A stretch of DNA of 52,928 nucleotides from positions 1-52,928 of the forward strand of contig JAIPGP010000015.1 of the NCBI GenBank assembly GCA_021735645.1, in the 5' to 3' direction. Shown piece after piece: positions 1-8,298 of this stretch. A program made the position numbers and the translations under genes. Under the pieces are notes generated by a model, which was not told the DNA's origin, did not search any database, and saw only the letters and a program-made list of their open reading frames with translations. Numbering within the stretch: position 1 is the stretch's first letter; each line of letters starts with the position of its first letter. The DNA is from Candidatus Cloacimonadota bacterium. Its GTDB lineage: Bacteria > Cloacimonadota > Cloacimonadia > Cloacimonadales > TCS61.

Positions 1-75
1 AAATATATGATGAAGTCACTGAAGTGACTATACTTCGTTTGTTTATCTTAACCACCAACTGAAGTTGGTGGTTAA
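1..75. repeat. REP-like element copy A (two palindromes)
   Basis: Two near-perfect palindromes lie 18 bases apart. The first is AGTCACT-GA-AGTGACT at 14-29 and the second TTAACCACCAACT-GA-AGTTGGTGGTTAA at 48-75. The whole stretch recurs in reverse complement at 15057-15131 with only a few differences. Paired short palindromes of this kind resemble REP/BIME sequences mobilised by RAYT (Y1-type) transposases; no such transposase is encoded in this window. Confidence 0.75.
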
Positions 76-193
76 TGAGATTAGTGTATGGAAGAAAATT
101 ATGCGATGCTGCCTATCCGATTAATTCCGGGGGGATGCCTGATTAAATATATTTAAGGTTGACAATTGATAAGTGAGTTAAGAAATTATATAA

Positions 194-313
194 AAAGTAA
201 TAATATTAACAGCAGGATATGTTGTTTCATATGCTGAAGGGCAGGAACCGGCAGTAGAGCAGGAAACAGAACAATCAGAAATAATTGTACATTCAGGTGA
301 ATTTCGTGAATAG
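194..313 (+). pseudogene. Possible remnant of a secreted-protein gene
   Basis: An open frame without a convincing start reads through about 39 codons to a TAG at 311-313. It begins with a hydrophobic run (VIILTAGYVVSYAEG) like the end of a signal peptide, then an acidic Gln/Glu-rich stretch ending HSGEFRE. An in-frame TAA at 191-193 closes it upstream. I read it as the 5' scrap of a lost exported-protein gene, but a chance open frame is also possible. The rest of 76-513 holds no other gene that I can see. Confidence 0.25.
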
Positions 314-421
314 GTCAGATGATGCGGAACAGATGACGGATTGTTTTGTGGTGGTTACTGATCAACCCTTCCAAAGGTTTTCAACCATTTGGAGGTTATA
401 GTTGGAGGAAAATTTTTCTAC

Positions 422-449
422 TTGACAAATAAAAAAGAAAACTCGTAAT
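422..449 (+). promoter_or_regulatory. Weak candidate promoter for the surface-glycan operon
   Basis: A perfect -35 hexamer TTGACA at 422-427 is followed after 16 bases by CGTAAT (4 of 6 matches to TATAAT). It sits about 65 bases ahead of the first gene at 514. The -35 is convincing and the -10 is poor. Another TTGACA at 159-164 has no properly spaced -10. Confidence 0.3.
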
Positions 450-513
450 TAAAAAGTCTGCAGATTATCACTGGGTGTAACTAAGGGAAAATTATCATTT
501 AGGGAGGAAGGAG

Positions 514-984
514 ATGGATATGGGATCAGCATATGGCAGATATCTGGAAGGATTTCAAGCAGGAGAAATGATAAAGCATGAGCCAGCAAAGACGATCACG
601 GAGAGTGATAATAATTTATTCTGTCTATTAACGATGAATCATCACCCCCTGCACCTGGACCAGACATATGCTGAGGGCACGGAATTCGGCAGGCGGGTTG
701 TAGTGGGTACCCTGGTATTTTCGCTGGTGGTGGGATTAACTGTGAGAGATATCAGCGGAAAAGCGATAGCTAATCTTGATTATGAAAGTATTCAGCATGC
801 TGCGCCGGTATTTATTGGAGACACAATCAGGGCTGAGACTGAGATACTGAATGTGAGAAGATCAAGATCAAAACCTGACCGGGGAATAGTGCGTGTACAA
901 ACTTCTGCTTATAATCAAAAGAACCAGCTTGTGCTGACCTTCATCAGGAATGTTCTGATCCCAGTGGGAGTGAGCAGTGAATAA
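514..984 (+). CDS. MaoC-family hydratase (hot-dog fold)
   Basis: 156 residues, the usual size of a single-domain MaoC dehydratase/enoyl-CoA hydratase. Seen: an N-terminal segment ending in FCLLTMNHHPLHLD, where the Asn/His/His region matches the catalytic hydratase loop, then GTEFGRRVVVGTLVFSLVVGLT, which fits the central hot-dog helix, and FIGDTIRAETEILNVR, which fits the following strands. Family members add or remove water on 2-enoyl- or mesaconyl-type acyl-CoA. The start has GGGAGG six bases upstream. It overlaps the next gene, a CitE-like lyase, by 8 bases. MaoC plus CitE-like pairs commonly act together on branched or hydroxylated acyl-CoA. Substrate unknown. Confidence 0.85.
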   Translation: MDMGSAYGRYLEGFQAGEMIKHEPAKTITESDNNLFCLLTMNHHPLHLDQTYAEGTEFGRRVVVGTLVFSLVVGLTVRDISGKAIANLDYESIQHAAPVFIGDTIRAETEILNVRRSRSKPDRGIVRVQTSAYNQKNQLVLTFIRNVLIPVGVSSE

Positions 985-1873
985 TTTTGTCCTGCGTTCG
1001 CTGCTATTTGTGCCTGGGCATCGGGAAAAGCTTTTACGCAAAGCATCTACTACAAAGGCAGATGCCATAATCCTTGATCTTGAGGATTCGGTAGTTCCTG
1101 TGTCAAACAAGGTCAAAGCCAGGATTTTATGTAGTCAACTGATCAAAGAAGGGATATTTCAACATTATTTAATATTTATCAGGATAAATGACCGGGAGAG
1201 TGAATTAATTCGGGAAGAAGTGCGAATATTCAGCAAATCAGGAGTCACGGGATTTATGTTTCCTAAAGCATTTGACGGAGATGATATTCGTTTTATTGAC
1301 AGTCTGCTTCTGGAAGCTGAGCGGGAAAACAACCTGAAAGCCAATACCCTGAAGCTGATTCCGATAATAGAGACCTGTTCCGGATTGGTGCATCTGGATG
1401 ATATTTGTCAGGCATCCGGGCGGATCATAGCTATTGCTTTCGGGTGTGAGGATTTTATCACAGACCTGCGGGGTATACATGACCGGAGAGGAGACAGTCT
1501 TTTTTATCCTCGAGCTCAGATAGCGATCACAGCACGGGCAAATTCAATAATCCCGATAGATACTGTTCATGTGAATGTTCATGATCTGGAAGATCTGGAA
1601 AGCAATCTTGAACTGGCTAAGAATCTGGGATTTGAAGGGATGCTGGTTTTGCATCCTAAAGAGATAGAACTGGTACACCGGTATTTTACACCTTCCAAGG
1701 CAGAAGTTGAAGAAGCGCAGGAGATCATCCGGCTTACTGAAATTGCCCAGACAGAGGAAAGGGGGGTGGCATTGATCAATAATCGATTTATTGGACCGCC
1801 AATGCTGAAAAAGGCAAAATATATCCTGAATCGCAGTAAAATAATTGAAAACTGGGAAAGATGCAGAGAGTGA
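977..1873 (+). CDS. HpcH/HpaI-CitE family C-C lyase
   Basis: 298 residues, typical of CitE-like (citramalyl/malyl-CoA) lyases. The N-terminus LRSLLFVPGHREKLLRKA is the family hallmark, followed by DAIILDLEDSVVP with acidic metal-binding residues, FIRIND with the substrate arginine, LIPIIET with a metal-binding glutamate, and AFGCEDFITDLRG. The start is GTG, inside the end of the MaoC gene. Known members cleave or form 3-hydroxyacyl-CoA from a 2-oxo acid or acetyl-CoA. With the neighbouring hydratase and CoA ligase, it could build a hydroxylated acyl group for a surface sugar; that role is inference. It could also be a metabolic citramalyl-CoA lyase. Confidence 0.85.
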   Translation: MNNFVLRSLLFVPGHREKLLRKASTTKADAIILDLEDSVVPVSNKVKARILCSQLIKEGIFQHYLIFIRINDRESELIREEVRIFSKSGVTGFMFPKAFDGDDIRFIDSLLLEAERENNLKANTLKLIPIIETCSGLVHLDDICQASGRIIAIAFGCEDFITDLRGIHDRRGDSLFYPRAQIAITARANSIIPIDTVHVNVHDLEDLESNLELAKNLGFEGMLVLHPKEIELVHRYFTPSKAEVEEAQEIIRLTEIAQTEERGVALINNRFIGPPMLKKAKYILNRSKIIENWERCRE

Positions 1874-1876
1874 AAT

Positions 1877-3169
1877 GTGGAAAAATCAATATATCAACTG
1901 CCGCTGCAAGTATTAGCCAGGCACCTGTTCTATAGTCGGTCACAGTACTGGAATGCTGAGAAGCTGCGAAGCTGGCAGAATGAACGTCTTAAGCTGCTGA
2001 TAAGTTATGCCGATAAACATGTGCCGTATTATCGAAACTTGTTCAGGGAGATAAATTTTGAAGCGGATAAATTCAGAGGGATTGAAGACATGGTTAAAAT
2101 TCCGCTTCTGGATAAAGAGACTGTACGGACAAGAAAAGAGGAATTTTTGTCTGATGAAGCCCATAGCAAGAATATTATCTGGGATTCAACCAGCGGTTCT
2201 ACGGGGACTCCTCTGCATTTTGCCTTGAATAATTCTGTGCAGGCAAATAAGATTGCAGCTCTATTGCGCAGTTTCTTCTGGGCAGGATATCGTCTGCGTC
2301 AGCGGACGCTGATGGTGCAGAGTTATTATTTTAAAGATGTGGATTTTCAATCTGATAAGTTTTATAATGTTATCCGCTTTGATTCCAACAGGCTAAGCAG
2401 AGATTCAGCCTTGAGACTGGCGGAAGTAATAATTAAAAAACCTGTGAAAACTGTAATCGGATTTCCCTTTGATATTTTGATGATCGGCAGATATGCTGCT
2501 GAAGCCGGCAGAAAAATACCTTCTCCCCAAAGGATAATCACTTATGGAGAGAAACTATCGGCTGAAAGACGCAAAATGCTCAGTGAGTATTATGGCTGTC
2601 CGGTTTTTGATTTTCATTCCATGCACGAATGCAGTGCCATGATCTCACAATGCCAGGAAGGCAGACTGCATTTAATAGAAGATTTTGCTTATATGGAAAT
2701 AGTGGACGATGAGGGTCAGTGGGTGGAGGGAAAAGGAATGCTGGCGGGTACAAGTTATTATAATTATATGATGCCATTGATCCGTTATAATACACGTGAT
2801 GCAGTGCAGCCTTCTGAAGCAGCATGTTCTTGTGGCAGAGCTTTCAGAAGAGTGGATGAGATATTTGGTAAGGAATGTGATGCTATCCAGACACCTGATG
2901 GGAGAATCCTGGGAGCAGTGATGTCACATTCTGTGGATCAGGCAAAGGGAGTGATCATGTCTCAGTGTGTTCAAAGAGCAATAGATCACCTTCTGGTGCG
3001 AATAATAGTCGATGAGAGCTATGATGATAAATCGCAGGAAGCTTTGGAATCAGGACTGCGGAAGCGGACAGGCAGTGCCATGAAGCTGGATTTTGAGAAA
3101 GTAACCCAGCTTGAGAAAACTGCTGGTGGCAAAACACCCTTCATTATTTCAAAAATTACCAATCATTAA
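1877..3169 (+). CDS. CapK/PaaK-type adenylate-forming (acyl-CoA ligase-like) enzyme
   Basis: 430 residues, the length of phenylacetate-CoA ligase relatives (the CapK group in capsule clusters). Seen: an N-terminal YADKHVPYYRNLF motif usual in the family, the nucleotide-binding loop TSGSTGTPLHF near residues 105-115, YGEKLS, DFHSMHECSAMISQ, and a Cys-rich segment ACSCGRAF near 313-320 as in PaaK-type proteins. The expected reaction is ATP-dependent activation of a carboxylic acid to an acyl-adenylate and then a thioester. GTG start, 3 bases after the lyase stop. Its place between acyl-CoA enzymes and glycan genes suggests it activates an acid destined for a sugar (inference). Confidence 0.8.
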   Translation: MEKSIYQLPLQVLARHLFYSRSQYWNAEKLRSWQNERLKLLISYADKHVPYYRNLFREINFEADKFRGIEDMVKIPLLDKETVRTRKEEFLSDEAHSKNIIWDSTSGSTGTPLHFALNNSVQANKIAALLRSFFWAGYRLRQRTLMVQSYYFKDVDFQSDKFYNVIRFDSNRLSRDSALRLAEVIIKKPVKTVIGFPFDILMIGRYAAEAGRKIPSPQRIITYGEKLSAERRKMLSEYYGCPVFDFHSMHECSAMISQCQEGRLHLIEDFAYMEIVDDEGQWVEGKGMLAGTSYYNYMMPLIRYNTRDAVQPSEAACSCGRAFRRVDEIFGKECDAIQTPDGRILGAVMSHSVDQAKGVIMSQCVQRAIDHLLVRIIVDESYDDKSQEALESGLRKRTGSAMKLDFEKVTQLEKTAGGKTPFIISKITNH

Positions 3170-3184
3170 TTATAAGGAGTTATA

Positions 3185-4111
3185 GTGTATCATTTGGATC
3201 AAACTGAGATCGCCGGATTAAAAGAAAAGATACTTTCGCTGAAGCGGAAGAAGAACTATTTTATTATTGCGCACAACTATGTGGATACTGAGGTACAGGA
3301 AATTGCTGATTATGTGGGCGATTCCCTGCAAATGGCATTAAAGGCAGCGGAATCGGCTGCAGAAAAAGTACTGGTTGCCAGTATAAAGATAATGGGAGAA
3401 TCAGCGAAACTACTTAATCCTGATAAGAAAGTTTTCATGGCTCATCCCTATGCGGATTGCCGATTGGCAAATCTTAATAATGTCGAGGAATTAAAGGAGC
3501 TAAAGAGGAAATATCCGCAAGCGGAAGTGGTGTGTTATGTGAATTCGGCTATAGAATTACGGGCTGAAAGCACAGTTACCTGCACATCCGCCAATTGTGT
3601 GAAGATAGTGCAGGCAATCCCGGAAGAGAAGCAGATAATTTTCATACCTGACAGTAATATCGGAAAGTGGGTGGAATACCAGACGGGCAGAAAACTGGTC
3701 ATGCTCAATAGTAATTGCTATGTGCACCATCAGATAAGTCTTGATGAGGCAAAGCAGGTGAAGGTACAATATCCTGATTTCTCGCTGCTGGTACATCCGG
3801 AATGTGGATTGGAAGTATGCAAACTGGCAGACGAAGTTTTGTCCACCAGTCAGATGATCGATTATGCATCAAAGCACGACAGGGTGATACTGGGTACAGA
3901 GACAGGTTTATATGACCAGTTACTGAAGCGTTATCCTCAAAAGAGCCTGGTTCCCCTGAGCTCGCGGATGATCTGTGAAGATATGAAACTGATCAATCTT
4001 AAGCTGGTTGCCCAGGCTCTGGCAGAAGAGCAGTATGAAGTAAATCTTGAAGGAAAAATGGCTGAAAAGTCTCTAAACTCTTTGAAGAGGATGTGGGAGA
4101 TATTGGGGTGA
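3185..4111 (+). CDS. nadA: Quinolinate synthase NadA
   Basis: 308 residues, as expected. NadA condenses iminoaspartate with dihydroxyacetone phosphate to quinolinate for NAD synthesis, using a [4Fe-4S] cluster. The three cluster cysteines are visible: Cys92 in ADCRLAN, Cys207 in HPECG and Cys264 in MICEDMK. Other motifs are AHNYVDTEVQEIADYVGDS, IMGESAKLLNPDK, YVNSAIELRAES, PDSNIG and GTETGL. The start is GTG with AAGGAG five bases upstream. No nadB or nadC is in the window. It sits oddly inside a surface-glycan gene run, co-oriented and tightly packed; most likely ordinary NAD synthesis in a mixed operon. Confidence 0.95.
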   Translation: MYHLDQTEIAGLKEKILSLKRKKNYFIIAHNYVDTEVQEIADYVGDSLQMALKAAESAAEKVLVASIKIMGESAKLLNPDKKVFMAHPYADCRLANLNNVEELKELKRKYPQAEVVCYVNSAIELRAESTVTCTSANCVKIVQAIPEEKQIIFIPDSNIGKWVEYQTGRKLVMLNSNCYVHHQISLDEAKQVKVQYPDFSLLVHPECGLEVCKLADEVLSTSQMIDYASKHDRVILGTETGLYDQLLKRYPQKSLVPLSSRMICEDMKLINLKLVAQALAEEQYEVNLEGKMAEKSLNSLKRMWEILG

Positions 4112-5079
4112 CTGGTAGAAAAAAAATCCTGAAACTGGTGCAACTTGCAGTTACGATACTACTGCTTTCCTATCTGGTTATTCACTGGGGATATTCACTT
4201 AAATCACTCAGATCAGATGTTAAAGCACCTTTCTGGCTGCTGCCCTGCATTATAAGCTCGGCAATACTAACACCGTTGATAGCTGGCTGGCGCTGGCGGA
4301 TTTTTCTTAAAGCGGTTAATGTAACAATAGATGTAATCGAGCTGATCAAGATCAATTTTTTATCGATATTCTGGGGAGTGATGCTGCCTTCTTCGGATGG
4401 TTTTGCCTTTATCAGAATGGCTCTGGCAGCACGAAGATATCCAGAGATCAAAGAGAAAACGATAGGTTCCATTGTTCTGGAAAAATATTTTGGGATATTG
4501 ATCCTTTTGACTACTTCTCTGATAGCGGGATTCTTCCTGGATCATCCTCAGGCAGCCAGATTGCGGATAATACTGGGCGCTTTGCTTTTGATCATGCTTG
4601 GTCTGGTAGCGATAATTGCTCTGATGCCGCAATTGAAAAAGCCGGCAGAGGGAAAGAATCTATTCCAACGGGTGCAGCGTTTTGGGCAGATGCTTTTACT
4701 TTCCTGGAAGAATGCGCACAAAGGGAAGCTTGTATTGGCAGGTCTATTTGTCCTAATGGTTCAGTTGACAGGATATTTTATCGTATTTTGCCTGTTCCGT
4801 TTGATGGGTTATGATCTGCCTGTAATTAATCATCTTTGCCTGATCCCGGTTATTCAGGTGATCTCGCTGATACCGATTACTGTTAGTGGTTTTGGAATAC
4901 GGGAAGGTGCGTTCCTTTATTTCTATCAGCAACTGGGTGTTCCGGTTAGCTCACTGATATCAATTTCACTACTGAATTTCTTTATTCAAACCGGTATTCC
5001 GGCATTGATCGGGGGAGCTTACAGTCTTACGGTCCATATTTCACCTCCGGGGGGAAAAAAGCATGACAGCCGGTATTGA
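4108..5079 (+). CDS. LPG-synthase-like (UPF0104/flippase-like) membrane protein
   Basis: About 323 residues with roughly eight membrane helices, and the signature region IPITVSGFGIREGAFLYF near the C-terminus, matching the lysylphosphatidylglycerol-synthase transmembrane/UPF0104 family. Relatives are proposed lipid flippases or membrane partners in glycolipid export. I prefer the GTG at 4108, which overlaps the nadA stop as GTGA and has GGGAG upstream, over the ATG at 4093. The 3' end overlaps the glycosyltransferase gene by 17 bases, as is common for this pair. It likely acts in the inner membrane on a lipid-linked product of the same cluster. Confidence 0.8.
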   Translation: MTGRKKILKLVQLAVTILLLSYLVIHWGYSLKSLRSDVKAPFWLLPCIISSAILTPLIAGWRWRIFLKAVNVTIDVIELIKINFLSIFWGVMLPSSDGFAFIRMALAARRYPEIKEKTIGSIVLEKYFGILILLTTSLIAGFFLDHPQAARLRIILGALLLIMLGLVAIIALMPQLKKPAEGKNLFQRVQRFGQMLLLSWKNAHKGKLVLAGLFVLMVQLTGYFIVFCLFRLMGYDLPVINHLCLIPVIQVISLIPITVSGFGIREGAFLYFYQQLGVPVSSLISISLLNFFIQTGIPALIGGAYSLTVHISPPGGKKHDSRY

Positions 5080-5827
5080 AATATCAGTAGTAGCTCCTGT
5101 GTTAAATGGTGTTGATACCATCTTTGAATATATCTTAAGAACAGAGAATATACTGCAGGTATTGAATAACCCCTATCAGATAATTTTGGTAGATGATGGT
5201 TCTACAGATTCTTCACTATCATTGATGAGAGAGCTTCAAGAAGAGAATCCGGCAGTGATGATCATCAAACTGGCGAAAAACTATGGACAGTCAAATGCAA
5301 TAGCAGCAGGTCTTTTGAAAGCAGAGGGCAATTACATTGTGGTAATGGATTCAGATCTGCAGGATATGCCAGAAGATATCATTTTGCTCTATCACGAGAT
5401 CATGAAGGTGAAGGAAGATATGATTATCGTGACCAGAAGGAATGCAAACATGCCCTTATGGCGGAATTTGTGTTCTTTAGCTTTTTATATTTTCACTGTT
5501 TTATTGACGAAATTGAGATTTCCCTATGGCTCCGGGGTGTTCCGGATCATGAAGCATAAGTGTATTGATCATCTGGAAGACGCTTTGCAGACTCCCGGAA
5601 CAGTGCTCAGCTATATTCATGCCAGGGGATATTCCTGGACGACAATGTTTCTATCTCGTGATGATAAAAGATTGCAGAAAAGTAATTATAATCTGAGAAA
5701 AATGTTGCATTTGGCTCAGTGTCGCATATTTCCTTATTGTCGTCTGCCCCTTATGAGGCAGAATGGGGATTTTGTACCAGAATTTTCAATAGAAGAGATT
5801 TACGGGGAAAAGCAGATTGAAAGATAA
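5063..5827 (+). CDS. Family 2 glycosyltransferase (DPM1/ArnC-like)
   Basis: 254 residues with a GT-A fold. Seen: the start VVAPVLNGVDTI, ILVDDGSTDSS for nucleotide binding, KNYGQSNAIAAGL typical of polyprenyl-phosphate mannosyl/aminoarabinosyl-type enzymes, and the metal-binding VMDSDLQDMPED. The usual pair of C-terminal membrane helices is missing; only one hydrophobic stretch near residues 134-147 is visible. Such enzymes move a sugar from a nucleotide donor to undecaprenyl phosphate at the cytoplasmic face. It is translationally coupled to the flippase-like gene before it and the acyltransferase after it. Confidence 0.85.
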   Translation: MTAGIEISVVAPVLNGVDTIFEYILRTENILQVLNNPYQIILVDDGSTDSSLSLMRELQEENPAVMIIKLAKNYGQSNAIAAGLLKAEGNYIVVMDSDLQDMPEDIILLYHEIMKVKEDMIIVTRRNANMPLWRNLCSLAFYIFTVLLTKLRFPYGSGVFRIMKHKCIDHLEDALQTPGTVLSYIHARGYSWTTMFLSRDDKRLQKSNYNLRKMLHLAQCRIFPYCRLPLMRQNGDFVPEFSIEEIYGEKQIER

Positions 5828-6476
5828 TATTATAATCATTGGCGGTGAAGGCAATGGCAGTGTTATTGCGGACGCTATTACTGATGCTCATTTGCGTGGC
5901 AGCACCAGTGCCCGGATTTATGGCTTTTTGAATGACAGGATGAATAAGGGAGACCTGATTGCTGGTTATCCAGTACTGGGCAGTTTAGCTGACGTGCAGT
6001 TTTATCTCAAGCAGGATTGCAGATTTGTGTACGCTATATACCGTATAGACGGGCAAAAGCAGCGGATTGAATTATTTAGAAATTTGAAAATATCAGAGGA
6101 TTCTATGCTTACTTTTATCCATCCACTGGCTTATGTAGCTCCCTCTGCCAGGATTGGACAAGGTGTTATAATCATGCCCCAGGTCTCTGTCTCAGCAGAA
6201 GCTGTGATTGGTGATTGCTGTCTTTTGATGGTGCATGCCACAATAGGCCACAATACTGTGCTGGGATCGCATTGTCATCTGGCAGCTCAAAGCTGCCTTA
6301 GTTCTCACGTGACGCTTGAGGAAGGAGTTCATATAGGGCTAAATGCCACTGTGAGAGAGCATTTGACCCTGAAAAAAAACTCTACTCTTGGTATGGGCTC
6401 AGTGTTATTGAATGATATTTGCGAGCAGGATATCTGGGCTGGCAATCCGGCAAGGTTTATCAGAAAAGCTTTATGA
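5817..6476 (+). CDS. NeuD/PglD-type left-handed beta-helix acyltransferase
   Basis: 219 residues. The N-terminal half IIIGGEGNGSVIADAI is the Rossmann-like sugar-nucleotide binding part typical of NeuD/PglD. The second half is a hexapeptide-repeat helix (SARIGQGVIIMPQVSVS, AEAVIGDCC, IGHNTVLGSHCHLAAQS) with the catalytic-type His in MVHATIGHN, ending in AGNPARFIRKAL. Family enzymes N- or O-acylate (acetyl or longer) UDP-amino sugars or sialic acid. The start is TTG, overlapping the glycosyltransferase by 11 bases. With the aminotransferase at 7156 it could acylate the new amino group using the acyl-CoA made by the upstream genes (inference). Confidence 0.85.
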   Translation: MKDNIIIIGGEGNGSVIADAITDAHLRGSTSARIYGFLNDRMNKGDLIAGYPVLGSLADVQFYLKQDCRFVYAIYRIDGQKQRIELFRNLKISEDSMLTFIHPLAYVAPSARIGQGVIIMPQVSVSAEAVIGDCCLLMVHATIGHNTVLGSHCHLAAQSCLSSHVTLEEGVHIGLNATVREHLTLKKNSTLGMGSVLLNDICEQDIWAGNPARFIRKAL

Positions 6477-7156
6477 GCCGTGTGGGAATCATTCAGTCTA
6501 ATTACCTGCCCTGGAAAGGATATTTTCATATCATCCAGTCAGTGGATCATTTTGTCTTTCTGGACTCAGTGAAATACACCAGAAGAGACTGGCGAAACCG
6601 CAATCTAATTAAAACTCCCGAAGGAGTTGTCTGGTTGACTATACCCGTACATGCATCAGGAAACACGCCAATAAATCAAGCAGTCATAGCAGACTTCCGC
6701 TGGCAGAAAAATCATCTGAAGACTTTAAAACAATTTTATGGTAAATGTCCCTATTTTGAGGAATATTTCCCCTTGCTGGAAGAATTGTATTCCCGGCGCT
6801 GGAAATATCTGTCCGATCTTAATCAGACTCTAATCAGAGAAATATCTCAATTATTGGGTATAAAGACCAGGTTTTATGATGACCGGCAGTTTTCTACCTC
6901 TGATAATAAAAGCAGGAGGCTAAGGGATATAGTGGAAGCTCTGGGTGCGGATATCTATATCACAGGACCTTCAGCAAAGGCATATCTGCAGGAAGATATC
7001 TACCGGCAGGCAGGAATAAATGTAGAATATTTCAAATATCCGACATATCCTGAATATGAACAGGTCTGGGGTAAATTTCTTTCGCAGGTTTCTATTCTTG
7101 ACCTTTTATTTCATCAGGGAGATAAAAGTGGAAACAATATCTGGGGAAATCACTAA
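6473..7156 (+). CDS. WbqC-family protein
   Basis: 227 residues from the ATG at 6473, which overlaps the previous stop as ATGA. The motifs IIQSNYLPWKGYFHII, DHFVFLDSVKYTRRDWRNRN and LTIPV, plus the C-terminal YITGPSAKAYLQ and FKYPTYPEYEQVWG, are the WbqC hallmarks. WbqC-like genes occur in O-antigen and capsule clusters, usually beside sugar aminotransferases. Their biochemical role is not settled; a part in modifying amino sugars has been suggested by context. It sits directly before the aminotransferase, overlapping by one base. Confidence 0.9.
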   Translation: MSRVGIIQSNYLPWKGYFHIIQSVDHFVFLDSVKYTRRDWRNRNLIKTPEGVVWLTIPVHASGNTPINQAVIADFRWQKNHLKTLKQFYGKCPYFEEYFPLLEELYSRRWKYLSDLNQTLIREISQLLGIKTRFYDDRQFSTSDNKSRRLRDIVEALGADIYITGPSAKAYLQEDIYRQAGINVEYFKYPTYPEYEQVWGKFLSQVSILDLLFHQGDKSGNNIWGNH

Positions 7157-8298
7157 TGATAGTGTTTAATGAACCTCTTATAATTGGGACAGAGCAGGAA
7201 AACCTTAATCAGGTGATTAGGGGTGGTTATTTCTGCGGGAATGGTGAATTTACTAAAATTTGTGAGACATTGCTTGCTAATCAGTTTCAGGCAAAAAAAG
7301 TGCTATTGACATCTTCGGGGAGCTCAGCACTATCTATTGCTGCTGAGCTGCTTGATATTCAGCCAGGAGATGAAATAATCCTACCCTCTTTCACTCATGT
7401 GGGAACAGCATCCGCATTTGCTCTACGTAAGGCAAATCTTATCTGGTGTGAGATAAAAACTTTAACAAGGAATCTTGATGAAGAAGCACTGGAAAGCCTG
7501 ATCACCCGCAAAACGAAAGCTGTAATTGCGGTCAATTACGCTGGAATGACTGATAATATAGACAAAATCAAAGAAATTTGCACTCATCACTCATTGATCC
7601 TGATTGAGGATAATGCCTCGGGTATTGGAGCTGACTATCAGAACCAGCCCTTAGGGTCTTTTGGTGATCTGGCAATTATCAGTTTTCATCAAACCAAAAA
7701 TATTCATTGTGGTGAAGGGGGCGCTCTCATTATTAATACACCAAAATTTTTGCAACCAGCGCAAAAGATCAGAGACCGGGGAACGGATCGGAAAGATTTT
7801 AATGAAGGCAGAATAAATACCTGGACCTGGCATCTTAATGGCTCAAATTATTATCTTAGTGAATTTCAGGCAGCTTTTCTATTTGCCCAGATTATAAAAT
7901 TGGGAGAAGTAAATTTCTATCGCCAGTCATTACTCAAAGGATATTTGCAAAACCTCAAGGGTATCCTGCCGGAACGCTCTCTTCCGCTGATTGATGAAAA
8001 CTGTTATTCAAACGGGCATTGCTTTTCAATACTAACAGAAAGCGAGCAGCACAGACAATATATTATTGATAAATTACATCAAAAAGGCATTCAATCTGCA
8101 TTTCATTATCAGCCTCTGCATAAAGCGCCCTATTGGCAGGGATTATATAAAAATCTCAAGCTTCCGGCAACAGAAAAAGTGGCAGAAACTATTTTAAGAT
8201 TACCGATGCATCATAATCTGTGTTTGAATGATATAAATGAAATTTGCCAGGCATTGGCAGATGCCTTTACTTCAGGGAGAAATCATGAGTGCAAATAG
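7156..8298 (+). CDS. DegT/DnrJ/EryC1 sugar aminotransferase (WecE/RffA-like)
   Basis: 380 residues. The PLP-binding lysine lies in ISFHQTKNIHCGEGGA near residue 180, the family's active-site segment. Other motifs are TSSGSSALSIAAELL, EIILPSFTHVGTASAFAL and LIEDNASGIGADYQ, which bind the cofactor. The short spacing and TKNIHCGEGGA resemble WecE, which makes dTDP-4-amino-4,6-dideoxygalactose from the 4-keto sugar and glutamate. The exact sugar cannot be told. It pairs with the NeuD-type acyltransferase and WbqC to suggest an acylated amino-deoxysugar. Confidence 0.88.
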   Translation: MIVFNEPLIIGTEQENLNQVIRGGYFCGNGEFTKICETLLANQFQAKKVLLTSSGSSALSIAAELLDIQPGDEIILPSFTHVGTASAFALRKANLIWCEIKTLTRNLDEEALESLITRKTKAVIAVNYAGMTDNIDKIKEICTHHSLILIEDNASGIGADYQNQPLGSFGDLAIISFHQTKNIHCGEGGALIINTPKFLQPAQKIRDRGTDRKDFNEGRINTWTWHLNGSNYYLSEFQAAFLFAQIIKLGEVNFYRQSLLKGYLQNLKGILPERSLPLIDENCYSNGHCFSILTESEQHRQYIIDKLHQKGIQSAFHYQPLHKAPYWQGLYKNLKLPATEKVAETILRLPMHHNLCLNDINEICQALADAFTSGRNHECK

